A stretch of 64,000 nucleotides of DNA from Paraburkholderia sprentiae WSM5005 (GTDB taxonomy: Bacteria; Pseudomonadota; Gammaproteobacteria; Burkholderiales; Burkholderiaceae): assembly GCF_001865575.2 (NCBI RefSeq), contig NZ_CP017561.2:1116001-1180000 (forward strand), given 5' to 3'. Below, piece by piece: positions 42,949 through 51,790 of the stretch. The position numbers and the translations under genes were made by a program. Positions within the stretch are counted from its first letter, which is position 1. The number at the start of each line of letters is the position of its first letter. A model generated the notes under the pieces. The model saw nothing but the letters and a program-made list of their open reading frames with translations, had not been told where the DNA came from and searched no databases.

Positions 42949-43730
42949 AAACGATCGCCATTGTCTCCACCGCGGGTGGCACCGGCCGCACCACCTTGAC
43001 CGCCGCGCTTGCGGTATTGCTCGCGCGCCGCGGCCGCCAGGTCGTCGCGCTCGACTTCGATCCGCAGAACATGCTCGGCGCGCAGCTCGGCATCGACGGT
43101 CTCGCGGCGACCGGTGTGTCGCAAGCGCTGCTCGATGCGCAGACCGCGTGGCATGGGTACACCTGGCGCAATGCGGACGGCGTGCTGTTCGTGCCGTACG
43201 GCGCGGTGTCCGCCGCGCAAAGCGCGCAGTGCGACGCACGCCTTGGCGCCGCTCCGCGCTGGCTCGCCGACGCGCTCGCCGAGCTCGATCTGCCGCGCGA
43301 TGGCGTCGTGCTGATCGACACCGCGCGCTATCCGTCGCAGCAGGCCGAGCATGCGCTGCGTTGCGCCGACCTCGCGCTATGCGTGACGCCACCCGAGCCG
43401 GCCGCCTGCGCGACGCTGATCGCGCGACTCGCGGCGCTGCGCGGCGCATGCGCGCATCTGCGGATCGTCGTGAACCGGCTAAACCCCGCGCGCGACATGC
43501 AGCGCGACGTGCTCGCGATGCTCGGCGCGGCGCTCGACGATAACCTGCCGCTCGCGCAGCGCGTGCATGTCGATGCCGCGATGCCCGAGTCGTTCGCGCG
43601 CGGCACCTGGCTATTCGACGACGCCCCGCATTCGCAGGCCTCACACGACCTGCAGGGGCTCGCGAATTGGCTCGACGCGTGGCTCACCGAGGCCGCCGCG
43701 CCGCTCGATCGGCCGGACGGCGCGTCATGA
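42945..43730 (+). CDS. bcsQ: MinD/ParA-like BcsQ with degenerate P-loop
   Basis: A 261-residue protein of the MinD/ParA fold, starting at ATG 42945 with a four-base overlap to bcsF. The region equivalent to the deviant Walker A (KGGxGKTT) reads STAGGTGRTTL at residues 8-18: both Lys positions are replaced (A10 and R15). E. coli BcsQ also has an altered loop there. QVVALDFDPQNMLGAQL and GVVLIDTARYPSQQ match the A-prime and Walker B regions. It helps place or assemble the synthase at the cell pole or membrane. Whether it binds ATP cannot be judged from sequence. Confidence 0.9.
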   Translation: MKTIAIVSTAGGTGRTTLTAALAVLLARRGRQVVALDFDPQNMLGAQLGIDGLAATGVSQALLDAQTAWHGYTWRNADGVLFVPYGAVSAAQSAQCDARLGAAPRWLADALAELDLPRDGVVLIDTARYPSQQAEHALRCADLALCVTPPEPAACATLIARLAALRGACAHLRIVVNRLNPARDMQRDVLAMLGAALDDNLPLAQRVHVDAAMPESFARGTWLFDDAPHSQASHDLQGLANWLDAWLTEAAAPLDRPDGAS

Positions 43731-46258
43731 GCGCGCGGGTATCGCGCTTGTCGCGTGAGCGTGTGCTCGACTGGCTCGCGCGTGGGCTCGGCCTGCCCGC
43801 GACGCGCACGCCGCTCGACTGGTTCGTGCGCCTGTTCTTCCAGCCGCCCGCGCCCGGCAAGCCCGATTGCGCGCGCCGCTGGATTCGCGCGGCCGTGCTG
43901 CATTTCGCGCTGCAATGGGGCGTGCTCGAGCCGCATCGACCGCGCGCATGGTTGTGGCGTGCGATCGTGCGCGCGCCGCGCTCGGCGTCAAAGAGCGCTG
44001 CCGCGAGCGTCCAGGCGCTGGCCGGCTGGATCGACCGTTGGCTGGTGCCGCTATGGTTGCTCGGGCGACGCGGGCGCGAGCGCATCGACGCACTGCTGGC
44101 GAGCTTGCCGTGGCAGCGCTGGGGCGCGCGGCTCGAAGACGCGACACAGCGCGTCGGCCGTGCTCGCTGGCTGCTGCCGTTGCTGGCCGTCGGCGGTGTC
44201 GGCTTGTGGGCGATGATCGGCTCGTCGCCGCTGCAATCCGGCGGCCAGTTCGAATTCTTCGCGGTCCTCGTGATCGTCGCGCTGATCGTGCGACGCTTGC
44301 CGGGCCGCATGCCGGTGTTGATCCTGACGACGCTTGCGCTGCTCGCGATGATGCGCTACGTCTGGTGGCGCGTCACGCAGACCTTGTCGTTTCAGACGCC
44401 GGGCGAGGCGATCCTCGGCTATCTGCTGTTCGGCGCGGAGGCGTATACGTGGGCGATTCTGCTGCTCGGTTTCGTGCAGACCGCATGGCCGCTGAAACGC
44501 GCGGTCGCGAGTCTGCCCATCGACACGTCGAGCTGGCCGAGCGTCGACATCTATATTCCGACCTACAACGAGCCAATGGCCGTCGTGCGGCCGACCGTGT
44601 TCGCCGCGCAAGGCATCGACTGGCCCGCCGACAAACTGCGCGTGTATCTGCTCGACGACGGCCGCCGCGACGAATTCAAAGCGTTCGCGCACGCGTGCGG
44701 TATCGGCTATCTGACGCGCGACGACAACCGTCATGCGAAAGCCGGCAACATCAATAGCGCGCTCGCCAGCACGCAAGGCGAGTACGTCGCGATCTTCGAT
44801 TGCGATCACGTGCCGACGCGCTCGTTCCTGCAAACGACGATGGGCACCTTCCTGCGCGACGCGCGCTGCGCGATGGTGCAGACGCCGCATCACTTCTTCT
44901 CGCCGGACCCGTTCGAGCGCAACCTCGGCACCTTCCGCCGCGTGCCCAACGAAGGCAACCTGTTCTACGGGCTCGTGCAGTCGGGCAACGATCTGTGGAA
45001 CGCGTCGTTCTTCTGCGGCTCCTGCGCGGTCCTCAAACGCGCGGCGCTCGAAGAAGTGGGCGGCATCGCGGTGGAGACGGTCACCGAAGACGCGCACACC
45101 GCGCTCAAGCTGCACCGGCGCGGCTACACGACCGCCTATCTGCCGACCGTGCAGGCCGCCGGTCTCGCGACCGAAAGCCTCGCGGGCCATATTCGCCAGC
45201 GCACGCGCTGGGCGCGCGGGATGGCGCAGATTTTCCGCATCGATAATCCGTTCCTCGGACGCGGGCTGAGCTTTTTCCAGCGGCTCTGCTACGGCAACGC
45301 GATGCTGCATTTCTTCTACGGCGTACCGCGGCTCGTGTTTCTGACGATGCCGATGGCGTACCTGTTCTTCCAGATGTACTTCATCAACGCATCGGCCACG
45401 ACGATCGCGGGATTCGTGCTGCCGTACATCGTGCTCGCGAACGTTGCGAACTCGCGCATGCAGGGCAAGTTCCGTCATTCGTTCTGGGCCGAAGTCTACG
45501 AGTCGGTGCTGGCGTGGTACATCGCGCTGCCGACCACGATCGCGTTCTTCAGCCCCAAGCACGGCAAGTTCAACGTGACCGACAAGGGCGGGCGCATCGG
45601 CGAAAGCCACTTCGACTGGTCGACCTCGAAGCCGTATCTGGTGCTGCTCGCGCTGAACACCGGCGCACTCGCCGCCGGCGTGTACCGGCTCATGTTCGGG
45701 CCGGGCGGCGAAACGGCGACGATCCTGATGAACGTGTTCTGGACGCTCTACAACCTCGTGATGCTCGGCGCGGCCGCGAGCGTCGCGCGCGAGGCGAAGC
45801 AGGTGCGCGTCACGCACCGGATCGCGATGCGTGCGGCGGCGACGCTGCTGCTCGCGGACGGCACGACGCTCGCGTGCGCGACCAGCGACTATTCGACCGG
45901 CGGCCTCGGTCTCGACGTCGAGCCGGGTCTGAATCTCGCGCCGGGGGACAGCCTCGGCGTGTGCCTGAGCCGCGGCGACCGCCAGTTCCATTTTCCGGTG
46001 CACGTGAGCCGTTGCGCAGGCCGGCACCTCGGCGTGCGCTTCGACGGCCTCACGCTCGAACAGGAGCGGCAACTCGTGCAATGCACGTTCGGCCGCGCCG
46101 ACGCGTGGCTCGACTGGGACGCGCAAACGAGCGAGGATGCGCCGCTGCGCGGTTTGAAGGAAGTGCTCGCGATGGGCGTCGAAGGCTATTCGCGGCTGTG
46201 GGGCGGGCTTGCGCGTGCCTGCGAGACGCTGCTCGCGCTCGACCGCACCCGATATTGA
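43727..46258 (+). CDS. bcsA: Cellulose synthase catalytic subunit BcsA
   Basis: An 843-residue inner-membrane GT2 enzyme that polymerises UDP-glucose to cellulose. Catalytic motifs are DDG (D310-D311), DCD (D358/D360), TED (E454-D455) and QRTRW (491-495); the FFCGSCAVLKR finger loop precedes TED. The C-terminal PilZ domain has RVTHR and DYSTGG, the two c-di-GMP-contacting motifs, so activity should be c-di-GMP dependent. The N-terminal extension of about 150 residues is typical of gamma/beta-proteobacterial BcsA. The ATG overlaps the bcsQ stop by four bases. Confidence 0.96.
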   Translation: MSARVSRLSRERVLDWLARGLGLPATRTPLDWFVRLFFQPPAPGKPDCARRWIRAAVLHFALQWGVLEPHRPRAWLWRAIVRAPRSASKSAAASVQALAGWIDRWLVPLWLLGRRGRERIDALLASLPWQRWGARLEDATQRVGRARWLLPLLAVGGVGLWAMIGSSPLQSGGQFEFFAVLVIVALIVRRLPGRMPVLILTTLALLAMMRYVWWRVTQTLSFQTPGEAILGYLLFGAEAYTWAILLLGFVQTAWPLKRAVASLPIDTSSWPSVDIYIPTYNEPMAVVRPTVFAAQGIDWPADKLRVYLLDDGRRDEFKAFAHACGIGYLTRDDNRHAKAGNINSALASTQGEYVAIFDCDHVPTRSFLQTTMGTFLRDARCAMVQTPHHFFSPDPFERNLGTFRRVPNEGNLFYGLVQSGNDLWNASFFCGSCAVLKRAALEEVGGIAVETVTEDAHTALKLHRRGYTTAYLPTVQAAGLATESLAGHIRQRTRWARGMAQIFRIDNPFLGRGLSFFQRLCYGNAMLHFFYGVPRLVFLTMPMAYLFFQMYFINASATTIAGFVLPYIVLANVANSRMQGKFRHSFWAEVYESVLAWYIALPTTIAFFSPKHGKFNVTDKGGRIGESHFDWSTSKPYLVLLALNTGALAAGVYRLMFGPGGETATILMNVFWTLYNLVMLGAAASVAREAKQVRVTHRIAMRAAATLLLADGTTLACATSDYSTGGLGLDVEPGLNLAPGDSLGVCLSRGDRQFHFPVHVSRCAGRHLGVRFDGLTLEQERQLVQCTFGRADAWLDWDAQTSEDAPLRGLKEVLAMGVEGYSRLWGGLARACETLLALDRTRY

Positions 46259-46308
46259 TGCCGCCTCTCGCGCAGCGTCGCGCGCCAGGCCAATGAGAGA
46301 ACCCGTTC

Positions 46309-47880
46309 ATGACTCTGTGGAACCTGTACTTCATCCTCAAGCTGTATCTGTTCGCGGGCGGCCATCTGCAGCCGCTGTGGCTCGCCAACCTCGGCTTCGC
46401 GCTCGCGCTCGTCGTCAGCTCGACGCTGCGCCGGCGCGCGCTGCGCATCGTGCGCAACCTGCTCGGCCTCGCGCTCGGCGTGCCGCTGATGTACCACGAG
46501 GCAAACGTGCCGCCGTTCTCGCGTCTTACCGAGGAGTTCGGCAATCTGACGACGTTCAGCTTCGGCTACTGGCTCGAACTGGCGCAGCGCTTCTTGCCGC
46601 CGATGCTGCTGCTCGCCACGCTGGGCGCGCTCGTCGGCTATCTGATCGTGAATCGCTGGATGCGGGTTACGAGCTTCGTGCTGATCGCGCTGGTCGCGAT
46701 TCCGTTGTGGCACGAGGGCGGGCTGGTGCTCGCGCAATGGCGTGACGCGTCGGCGCGTACCGCGGCGACGAGCGGCGCGAATGCAGGGAACAACCCGCTC
46801 GCCGCTCAGCCGCTCGACCATAACGCGGCGCTCGCCGCGTTCCGCACGCAGGAGTCGCAACGGCAGGTCAGCTTCGGCCATCTCGCCGCCGACCCTAACG
46901 CGCAGTTCGATGTGATCGTGCTGCATATCTGCTCGCTGTCGTGGGACGACCTCGATGTGGCGAAGGCTCGCAATCATCCGCTGCTCTCCCACTTCGACTA
47001 TCTGTTCACGAACTTCAGCACCGCGGCGAGCTACAGCGGGCCGGCCGCGATTCGCGTGCTGCGCGCGAGCTGCGGTCAGCAGGCGCACGCGGACCTCTAC
47101 AAAAACGCGCCGCCGCAGTGCTACCTGCTCGCCGATCTTGCACAGGCCGGCTACACGACGCAGACGATGCTGAACCATGACGGCCACTTCGACAACTTCC
47201 TGGAACTGGTCCACGACAACGCCGGCGGGCCGAACGTGCCGCTGATTCCGAACACGAGCGTGCCGGTCGCGATGCATGCGTTCGACGGCTCGCCGATCCG
47301 CGACGACTACGAGACGCTCGCCGCCTGGTACGCGCAGCGCGCGAGCATCGCGGGGCCGGTCGCGCTGTACTACAACACGATCAGCCTGCACGACGGCAAC
47401 CGGCTGCCGAACAGCAGCCTGACGAGTATCGATTCGTATCCGCTGCGCGTGAACAAACTGATGAGCGACTTCGACCGCTTCGCCGATCTGATCGCGTCGT
47501 CGGGGCGGCGCGCGGTGATCGTGTTCGTGCCCGAGCACGGCGCGGCGCTGCGCGGCGACGCGAACCAGGTGGCGGGCCTGCGCGAGATTCCGACGCCGCG
47601 CATCGTGCATGGGCCGGTCGGCGTGCGCATCGTCGGTTTCAACGGAAATCATGGGCCGACCACGGTGATCGACAATCCGACGAGCTTCCTCGCGGTGGCG
47701 CAGCTGCTGTCGAACCTTGTGTCGAACAGTCCGTTCAAGCCGGGCGTGAGCTTGTCGCAGTACGCGACGAACCTGCCGCAAACGCAGATGGTCGGCGAAA
47801 ACGAAGGGACCGTGACAATGAAGACCGCATCCGGCTATGTGGTGAAGACGCCGGACGGCGTGTGGGTGGACGGCAAATGA
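46309..47880 (+). CDS. bcsG: Cellulose phosphoethanolamine transferase BcsG
   Basis: A 523-residue inner-membrane enzyme. Four to five N-terminal membrane segments precede a periplasmic zinc-dependent transferase domain. The nucleophile region reads NFSTAASYSGPAAIRVLRAS. Metal and catalytic segments are HICSLSWDD, NTISLHDGNRLPN and VFVPEHGAALRG. In E. coli this enzyme adds phosphoethanolamine from phosphatidylethanolamine to cellulose. It predicts modified cellulose here. It lies 50 bases after bcsA and overlaps bcsR by four bases. Confidence 0.94.
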   Translation: MTLWNLYFILKLYLFAGGHLQPLWLANLGFALALVVSSTLRRRALRIVRNLLGLALGVPLMYHEANVPPFSRLTEEFGNLTTFSFGYWLELAQRFLPPMLLLATLGALVGYLIVNRWMRVTSFVLIALVAIPLWHEGGLVLAQWRDASARTAATSGANAGNNPLAAQPLDHNAALAAFRTQESQRQVSFGHLAADPNAQFDVIVLHICSLSWDDLDVAKARNHPLLSHFDYLFTNFSTAASYSGPAAIRVLRASCGQQAHADLYKNAPPQCYLLADLAQAGYTTQTMLNHDGHFDNFLELVHDNAGGPNVPLIPNTSVPVAMHAFDGSPIRDDYETLAAWYAQRASIAGPVALYYNTISLHDGNRLPNSSLTSIDSYPLRVNKLMSDFDRFADLIASSGRRAVIVFVPEHGAALRGDANQVAGLREIPTPRIVHGPVGVRIVGFNGNHGPTTVIDNPTSFLAVAQLLSNLVSNSPFKPGVSLSQYATNLPQTQMVGENEGTVTMKTASGYVVKTPDGVWVDGK

Positions 47881-48125
47881 CGAACCCGCAACATGCCGCC
47901 AAAGACGCCGCGCACGGCGCTTGGCCCGTCGACGACATCAGCGGCCTCGCGCTGCGCTTGCCGGAGGTCGAGCCACGCCGCTATTTCGATGCCCAGGCGA
48001 AGGAGGCCTACCAGGAGTCGCTGCTGAAGTGGCCGGTGCTCGCGCGGCTGATGAATCTCGTACCGCGCGACGAAGCCGATGTGCAAGCCGCGCGAGGCGA
48101 GCGGCAAGCATCGGCGCTGAAATAA
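47877..48125 (+). CDS. bcsR: BcsR-like small protein, last gene of bcs operon
   Basis: An 82-residue soluble protein starting with ATG 47877, overlapping the bcsG stop by four bases. The core VDDISGLALRLPEVEPRRYF followed by ESLLKWPVLARL resembles E. coli BcsR (NDIVALKQAF.LPDIDY...ALKRWPLLAEF). BcsR normally sits just before bcsQ and binds BcsQ. Here it comes at the far end of the operon. The similarity is short but patterned, so the call is moderately firm. Confidence 0.75.
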   Translation: MTNPQHAAKDAAHGAWPVDDISGLALRLPEVEPRRYFDAQAKEAYQESLLKWPVLARLMNLVPRDEADVQAARGERQASALK

Positions 48126-48141
48126 GGCCCGCGTCGAACGC

Positions 48142-48771
48142 TCATCGCAACTGCGTGAACGCGAGCAGCAACACCATGCTGCCGATCGCGCCATCCAGTA
48201 CACGCCACGCCGTTGCGCGGCGAAACAGCGGCGCGAGCACGCGCGCCCCATAGCCGAGGCCGACGAACCACACGGCGCTGACCGTCATCGCGCCGAGCGC
48301 GAAGGCGACCCGCGCGCCTTGCGGCTCGCGCGCGCCGGCTGTGCCGATCAGCAGGAACGTGTCCAGATAGACGTGCGGATTGAGCCACGTGAACGCAAGC
48401 GTCATCAGCACGATCGGCAGCGCGCGTTGCGCGGGCGGCGCTTCACCGGCGCAGGCGCCCGCCGAGCCATCGAGCACCGCGTGTCCCGGCCGCACGGCGC
48501 GGCGCAGCGCGCTGATGCCGAACCAGGCGAGATACGCGAGCCCGACATAGAGCATCGCGTGCACGAAGCGCGGGTAACGCTCCATCAGCACCGCGGCACC
48601 GCCGACGCCCGCGCCGATCAGAATGAAATCCGATAGCGTGCACAACAGCACGATCTTGCCGACGTGCGAGCGCACGATCCCTTGCCGCAGCACGAACGCG
48701 TTCTGCGCGCCGATCGTGACGATCAGCGACGCGCACAGCGCCGCGCCGTGGGAAAAAGACAACCAGTTCAT
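48142..48771 (-). CDS. argO: LysE/ArgO-family basic amino acid exporter
   Basis: A 209-residue inner-membrane protein with about six hydrophobic segments. The family signature IVTIGAQNAFVLRQGI lies near the N-terminus, with LAYLAWFGISALRRA and AFTWLNPHVYLDTFLLIG later. It exports arginine and/or lysine. The ArgP-type regulator is divergent next to it, the classical lysG-lysE/argP-argO pair. ArgO and LysE are closely related; the choice follows the regulator. Confidence 0.9.
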   Translation of the reverse strand: MNWLSFSHGAALCASLIVTIGAQNAFVLRQGIVRSHVGKIVLLCTLSDFILIGAGVGGAAVLMERYPRFVHAMLYVGLAYLAWFGISALRRAVRPGHAVLDGSAGACAGEAPPAQRALPIVLMTLAFTWLNPHVYLDTFLLIGTAGAREPQGARVAFALGAMTVSAVWFVGLGYGARVLAPLFRRATAWRVLDGAIGSMVLLLAFTQLR

Positions 48772-48887
48772 AAACGGTCCGAGAAAATGGAAGCAGTGGG
48801 ATAGACGGGGCCCTCCAACAGCGTTAGTCTGCGTGTCGATACCTCGTAAGAGAAGCTAATTTACTTAATGCCGATTAAGGAACGCTA

Positions 48888-49781
48888 ATGCTCGATTACG
48901 CGTTGCTCGACGCGCTGGCCGCCGTGGTCCGTCACGGCTCGTTCGACCGCGCCGCGAGCGAGCTCAATGTCACGCCGTCGGCGGTGTCGCAGCGAGTCAA
49001 ACTGCTCGAGGAGCGCGTCGGCAGTGTGCTCGTGAAGCGTGGCCAGCCGTGCGTCGCGACCACCTCGGGCGCGCTGCTGTGCCGCCATACCGAGCGTGTG
49101 CAATTGCTCGAAGCAGAGCTGAACGGCCGCGTGCCGGCGCTGCCCGGCGCGCTCGGGCAGCCGTGGCCGGCATTGCGCGTTGCGGTCAACGACGACAGCG
49201 TCGGCACCTGGTTCATCGACGCGGTCGCGCCGTTCTGCGTCGAACGCGAGATGCTGCTCGACCTCGTGATCGACGATCAGGACTACACCGCGCAGCGCAT
49301 TCGCGACGGCAGCGTGCAGGGCGCGATCACGACGCAGGCCGAACCGGTGCAAGGCTGCCGCTCCACCCGGCTGGGCCGCATGCGCTACCTCGCGGTCTGC
49401 TCGCCCGGGTTTTTCGCGCGCTATTTCGCCGACGGCGTTACGCGCGACAGCCTGCGGCGCACGCCGTGCGTCGACTTCAATCCGAAAGATCAGTTGCAAA
49501 GGCGCTTCATGCGACGCATCACGCGCGCGGAGCTCGATCCGCCGCTGCACTGGATTCCGCACGTCGCCGGTTTTTTGCGCGCGTGCGCGACGAGCCTCGG
49601 CTGGGGCATGTGCCCCGAGCGGATGATCGCCGGGCATCTGCAGCGCGGCGAACTGGTGGAGATCGCGCCGGGCAAGCCTATCGACGTCGATCTGTACTGG
49701 CAGAGCTGGCGTCTGTCGATCGGCTGGCTGGACGATTTCAGCGCGATGCTCAGAAAGCGGGCGGCAGAGTTTCTGGATTGA
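48888..49781 (+). CDS. argP: ArgP/LysG-type LysR regulator
   Basis: A 297-residue LysR regulator with N-terminal helix-turn-helix VVRHGSFDRAASELNVTPSA and VSQRVKLLEERVGSVLVKRG. The effector domain has LRVAVNDDSVGTWF and TLGRM-like CRSTRLGRMRYLAVC, as in ArgP/IciA. It is divergent from argO, with 116 bases between them that should hold the operator. It is expected to activate argO in response to arginine or lysine. Confidence 0.93.
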   Translation: MLDYALLDALAAVVRHGSFDRAASELNVTPSAVSQRVKLLEERVGSVLVKRGQPCVATTSGALLCRHTERVQLLEAELNGRVPALPGALGQPWPALRVAVNDDSVGTWFIDAVAPFCVEREMLLDLVIDDQDYTAQRIRDGSVQGAITTQAEPVQGCRSTRLGRMRYLAVCSPGFFARYFADGVTRDSLRRTPCVDFNPKDQLQRRFMRRITRAELDPPLHWIPHVAGFLRACATSLGWGMCPERMIAGHLQRGELVEIAPGKPIDVDLYWQSWRLSIGWLDDFSAMLRKRAAEFLD

Positions 49782-49906
49782 CCACGCGGCGTGCCGCATG
49801 GAAAACCGCGGCAGCCGCTACGGCAATAGCCCGGTGTGTCGCTGGATAGCTACAACGGACTGCGCAGCAGCTGCTGCCGCAGGCGATTTGTACATGAAGC
49901 GCGCCT

Positions 49907-50134
49907 TTACATCCTGTACCCGGGTTTCTTGTAGATCGTTTGAGAACGCTCCTCAATGTCCGGCCGATAGACTTCCTCCTTCCATCGGTCAGACGGGATT
50001 TCCTCAAAGCCGACTGAAACGGATTGCTCGCCGTAGCCAAGGATCTGCATCACATCACGGGTGATGGCCTCGGCCAGACGTCGCTTCTGGTCCTCCGTCT
50101 TTCCGGGCCAGGCTTTCACGATGACATGGGGCAT
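49907..50134 (-). CDS. Tautomerase family protein (4-OT/PptA-like)
   Basis: A 75-residue protein beginning [16 protein letters not shown]; Pro1 after removal of Met is the catalytic base of this family. The C-terminus IYKKPGYRM resembles E. coli PptA. It converts keto and enol forms of small acids. It follows the cupin and SDR remnant in the same direction, and a LysR gene is divergent upstream, a common LysR/SDR/cupin/tautomerase group. Confidence 0.88.
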   Translation of the reverse strand: MPHVIVKAWPGKTEDQKRRLAEAITRDVMQILGYGEQSVSVGFEEIPSDRWKEEVYRPDIEERSQTIYKKPGYRM

Positions 50135-50198
50135 GGCGTCTTTCTCCTGTAGTGGAAAAGACCGGGCAGGTGAAGTCGCGCGCCCGGTCGGACAGCGC

Positions 50199-50363
50199 TC
50201 AATATGCTTGTGTAGTGGAACGGGAAAGCACTTCGTTGATGTCTACGTCGTCGGGCTGGCTGATGGCGAAGGCCACTACGCGCGCAAACGAACTGGCCGC
50301 GATGGCCTTCTCATACGTCTTGGCCATGCCCGCGGCCACGTCCTGATCGGTCGCCGCTGCCGA
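50199..50363 (-). pseudogene. SDR C-terminal remnant
   Basis: Read on the minus strand in a register different from the cupin gene, about 53 residues end in [19 protein letters not shown]. They resemble the last part of SDR dehydrogenases of the VAFAMSQPEDVDINEILFRP type. No N-terminal SDR part (no TGxxxGIG, no YxxxK) is present, so only the 3' end remains. It overlaps the 3' end of the cupin gene, whose frame is extended by unrelated Gly/Arg residues. The likely explanation is a deletion joining the two genes. Confidence 0.68.
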
Positions 50364-50751
50364 GATACTGCTCGTCCGTGACCTTTTCCAGCCATTCGAC
50401 GTTCTTGCCGTCGAGCGCTTCCTGAATGGCGATATGCGTCATCGCGGTCGTCGAGGTTGCGCCATGCCAGTGCTTGTGGCTCGGCGGACACCAGATCACG
50501 TCGCCGGCACGGATTTCGACGCGCGGCTCGCCTTCGCATTGGGTCCAGCCACAGCCGGCCGTAACGATCAAGGTTTGACCAAGCGGATGGGTGTGCCAGT
50601 GGGTCCGCGCGCCGGGTTCGAACGTGACGCTTGCACACGAAACGCGCGCCGGCGGGGGCGGGGCGTTCAGCGGGTCGAGCCGCACCGTACCCGTAAACCA
50701 TTCTTCAGGACCTTTCTTCGAGGGCTGCGAGCCCGCACGTTTCAATTCCAT
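50311..50751 (-). CDS. Cupin domain protein with rearranged C-terminus
   Basis: A 146-residue cupin from ATG 50751. The metal-binding motif 1 reads [17 protein letters not shown] and the second motif includes [12 protein letters not shown]. The last natural-looking residues are [10 protein letters not shown]; the following [15 protein letters not shown] is not cupin-like and reads through the SDR remnant in another frame. The fold itself looks intact. Small cupins of this type are found beside SDR and tautomerase genes under LysR control; the reaction is unknown. Confidence 0.85.
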   Translation of the reverse strand: MELKRAGSQPSKKGPEEWFTGTVRLDPLNAPPPPARVSCASVTFEPGARTHWHTHPLGQTLIVTAGCGWTQCEGEPRVEIRAGDVIWCPPSHKHWHGATSTTAMTHIAIQEALDGKNVEWLEKVTDEQYLGSGDRSGRGRGHGQDV

Positions 50752-50866
50752 GACTGTTCCTCGTGGGTGCCGGTGTGGGTGTACACCAGTTCCAGCTAAT
50801 CTAACGCCTGGCAATTGATGCGACTAGATGGCAATATCGGCATGCCCTTATGCGCTGGAGCATTAA

Positions 50867-51772
50867 TTGAAAGAGGATTTGAACGACCTAGTCGGCTTCA
50901 TGAACGTCGCGCGTGAGCGCAACTTCACGCGGGCGGCCGCTCAACTGGGCGTCTCGCAGTCGGCCTTGAGCCGTACGGTTGCCGGCCTCGAAAAGCGGAT
51001 GGGCCTTCAATTGCTGACGCGCACTACCCGCAGTGTCTCCTTGACGGAGGTAGGCGAACGGCTACTGGCGGCGATTGCCCCGCGTTTCCAGGAAATCGAA
51101 GCGGAGCTTGATTCCTTGCGCGCGATGACAAGCCGCCCGGGCGGAACCGTCCGAATCACGACCACCGATTACGCGGCAAACTCGTATGTTTGGCCGCGTC
51201 TGCAACCGTTGCTGCGCCAGTACCCCAACCTGAAGATCGAATTGGTCAATGACTACGGGTTGGCGGACATCGTCGCCGATCGGTACGACATCGGCGTGCG
51301 GCTAGGCGACCAGGTGGCCAAAGACATGGTTGCGGTGCGAATCGCGCCTGACATGACGATGGCAATCGTGGGCTCTCCAGGGTACCTGCAATCGACCGCA
51401 CCTGCCAGGAAGCCGCAGGATCTGACGCTGCACAACTGCATTAATCTGAGACTGCCAACGCGAGATTCACTGCTGCCTTGGGAATTACAGAAGGGCCGCC
51501 GAGAACTGCAGGTGCGGGTCGAAGGCCAGCTCACGTTCAATAATGTCTACCAGATGTTGGACGCGGCACTCGAAGGGTTTGGGCTCGCGTACGTGCCCAA
51601 AGACCTGGCCGAGGTGCATGTCCGGGCAGGGCGTCTGCGTTGGGTGCTGGAAGACTGGTTTCCCACGTTCGTTGGGCATCACGTCTATTATCCGGGTCGC
51701 CGCAGATCATCCCGAGCAGTCGAGCTTGTCGTCGACGCATTGAAGAGCGGCTATAAGCGTCGAGCGCAGTGA
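50867..51772 (+). CDS. LysR-family transcriptional regulator
   Basis: A 301-residue LysR regulator starting at a TTG (50867-50869) behind GGAG. The N-terminus holds VARERNFTRAAAQLGVSQSA and LSRTVAGLEKRMGLQLLTRT. The effector domain includes VRITTTDYAANSYVWPRLQP and PDMTMAIVGSPGYL. It is divergent from the cupin/SDR/tautomerase group, which it probably controls. It belongs to the branch of LysR proteins that guard such oxidoreductase groups. Confidence 0.9.
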   Translation: MKEDLNDLVGFMNVARERNFTRAAAQLGVSQSALSRTVAGLEKRMGLQLLTRTTRSVSLTEVGERLLAAIAPRFQEIEAELDSLRAMTSRPGGTVRITTTDYAANSYVWPRLQPLLRQYPNLKIELVNDYGLADIVADRYDIGVRLGDQVAKDMVAVRIAPDMTMAIVGSPGYLQSTAPARKPQDLTLHNCINLRLPTRDSLLPWELQKGRRELQVRVEGQLTFNNVYQMLDAALEGFGLAYVPKDLAEVHVRAGRLRWVLEDWFPTFVGHHVYYPGRRRSSRAVELVVDALKSGYKRRAQ

Positions 51773-51790
51773 CCGGCAATCTCCCGCACC

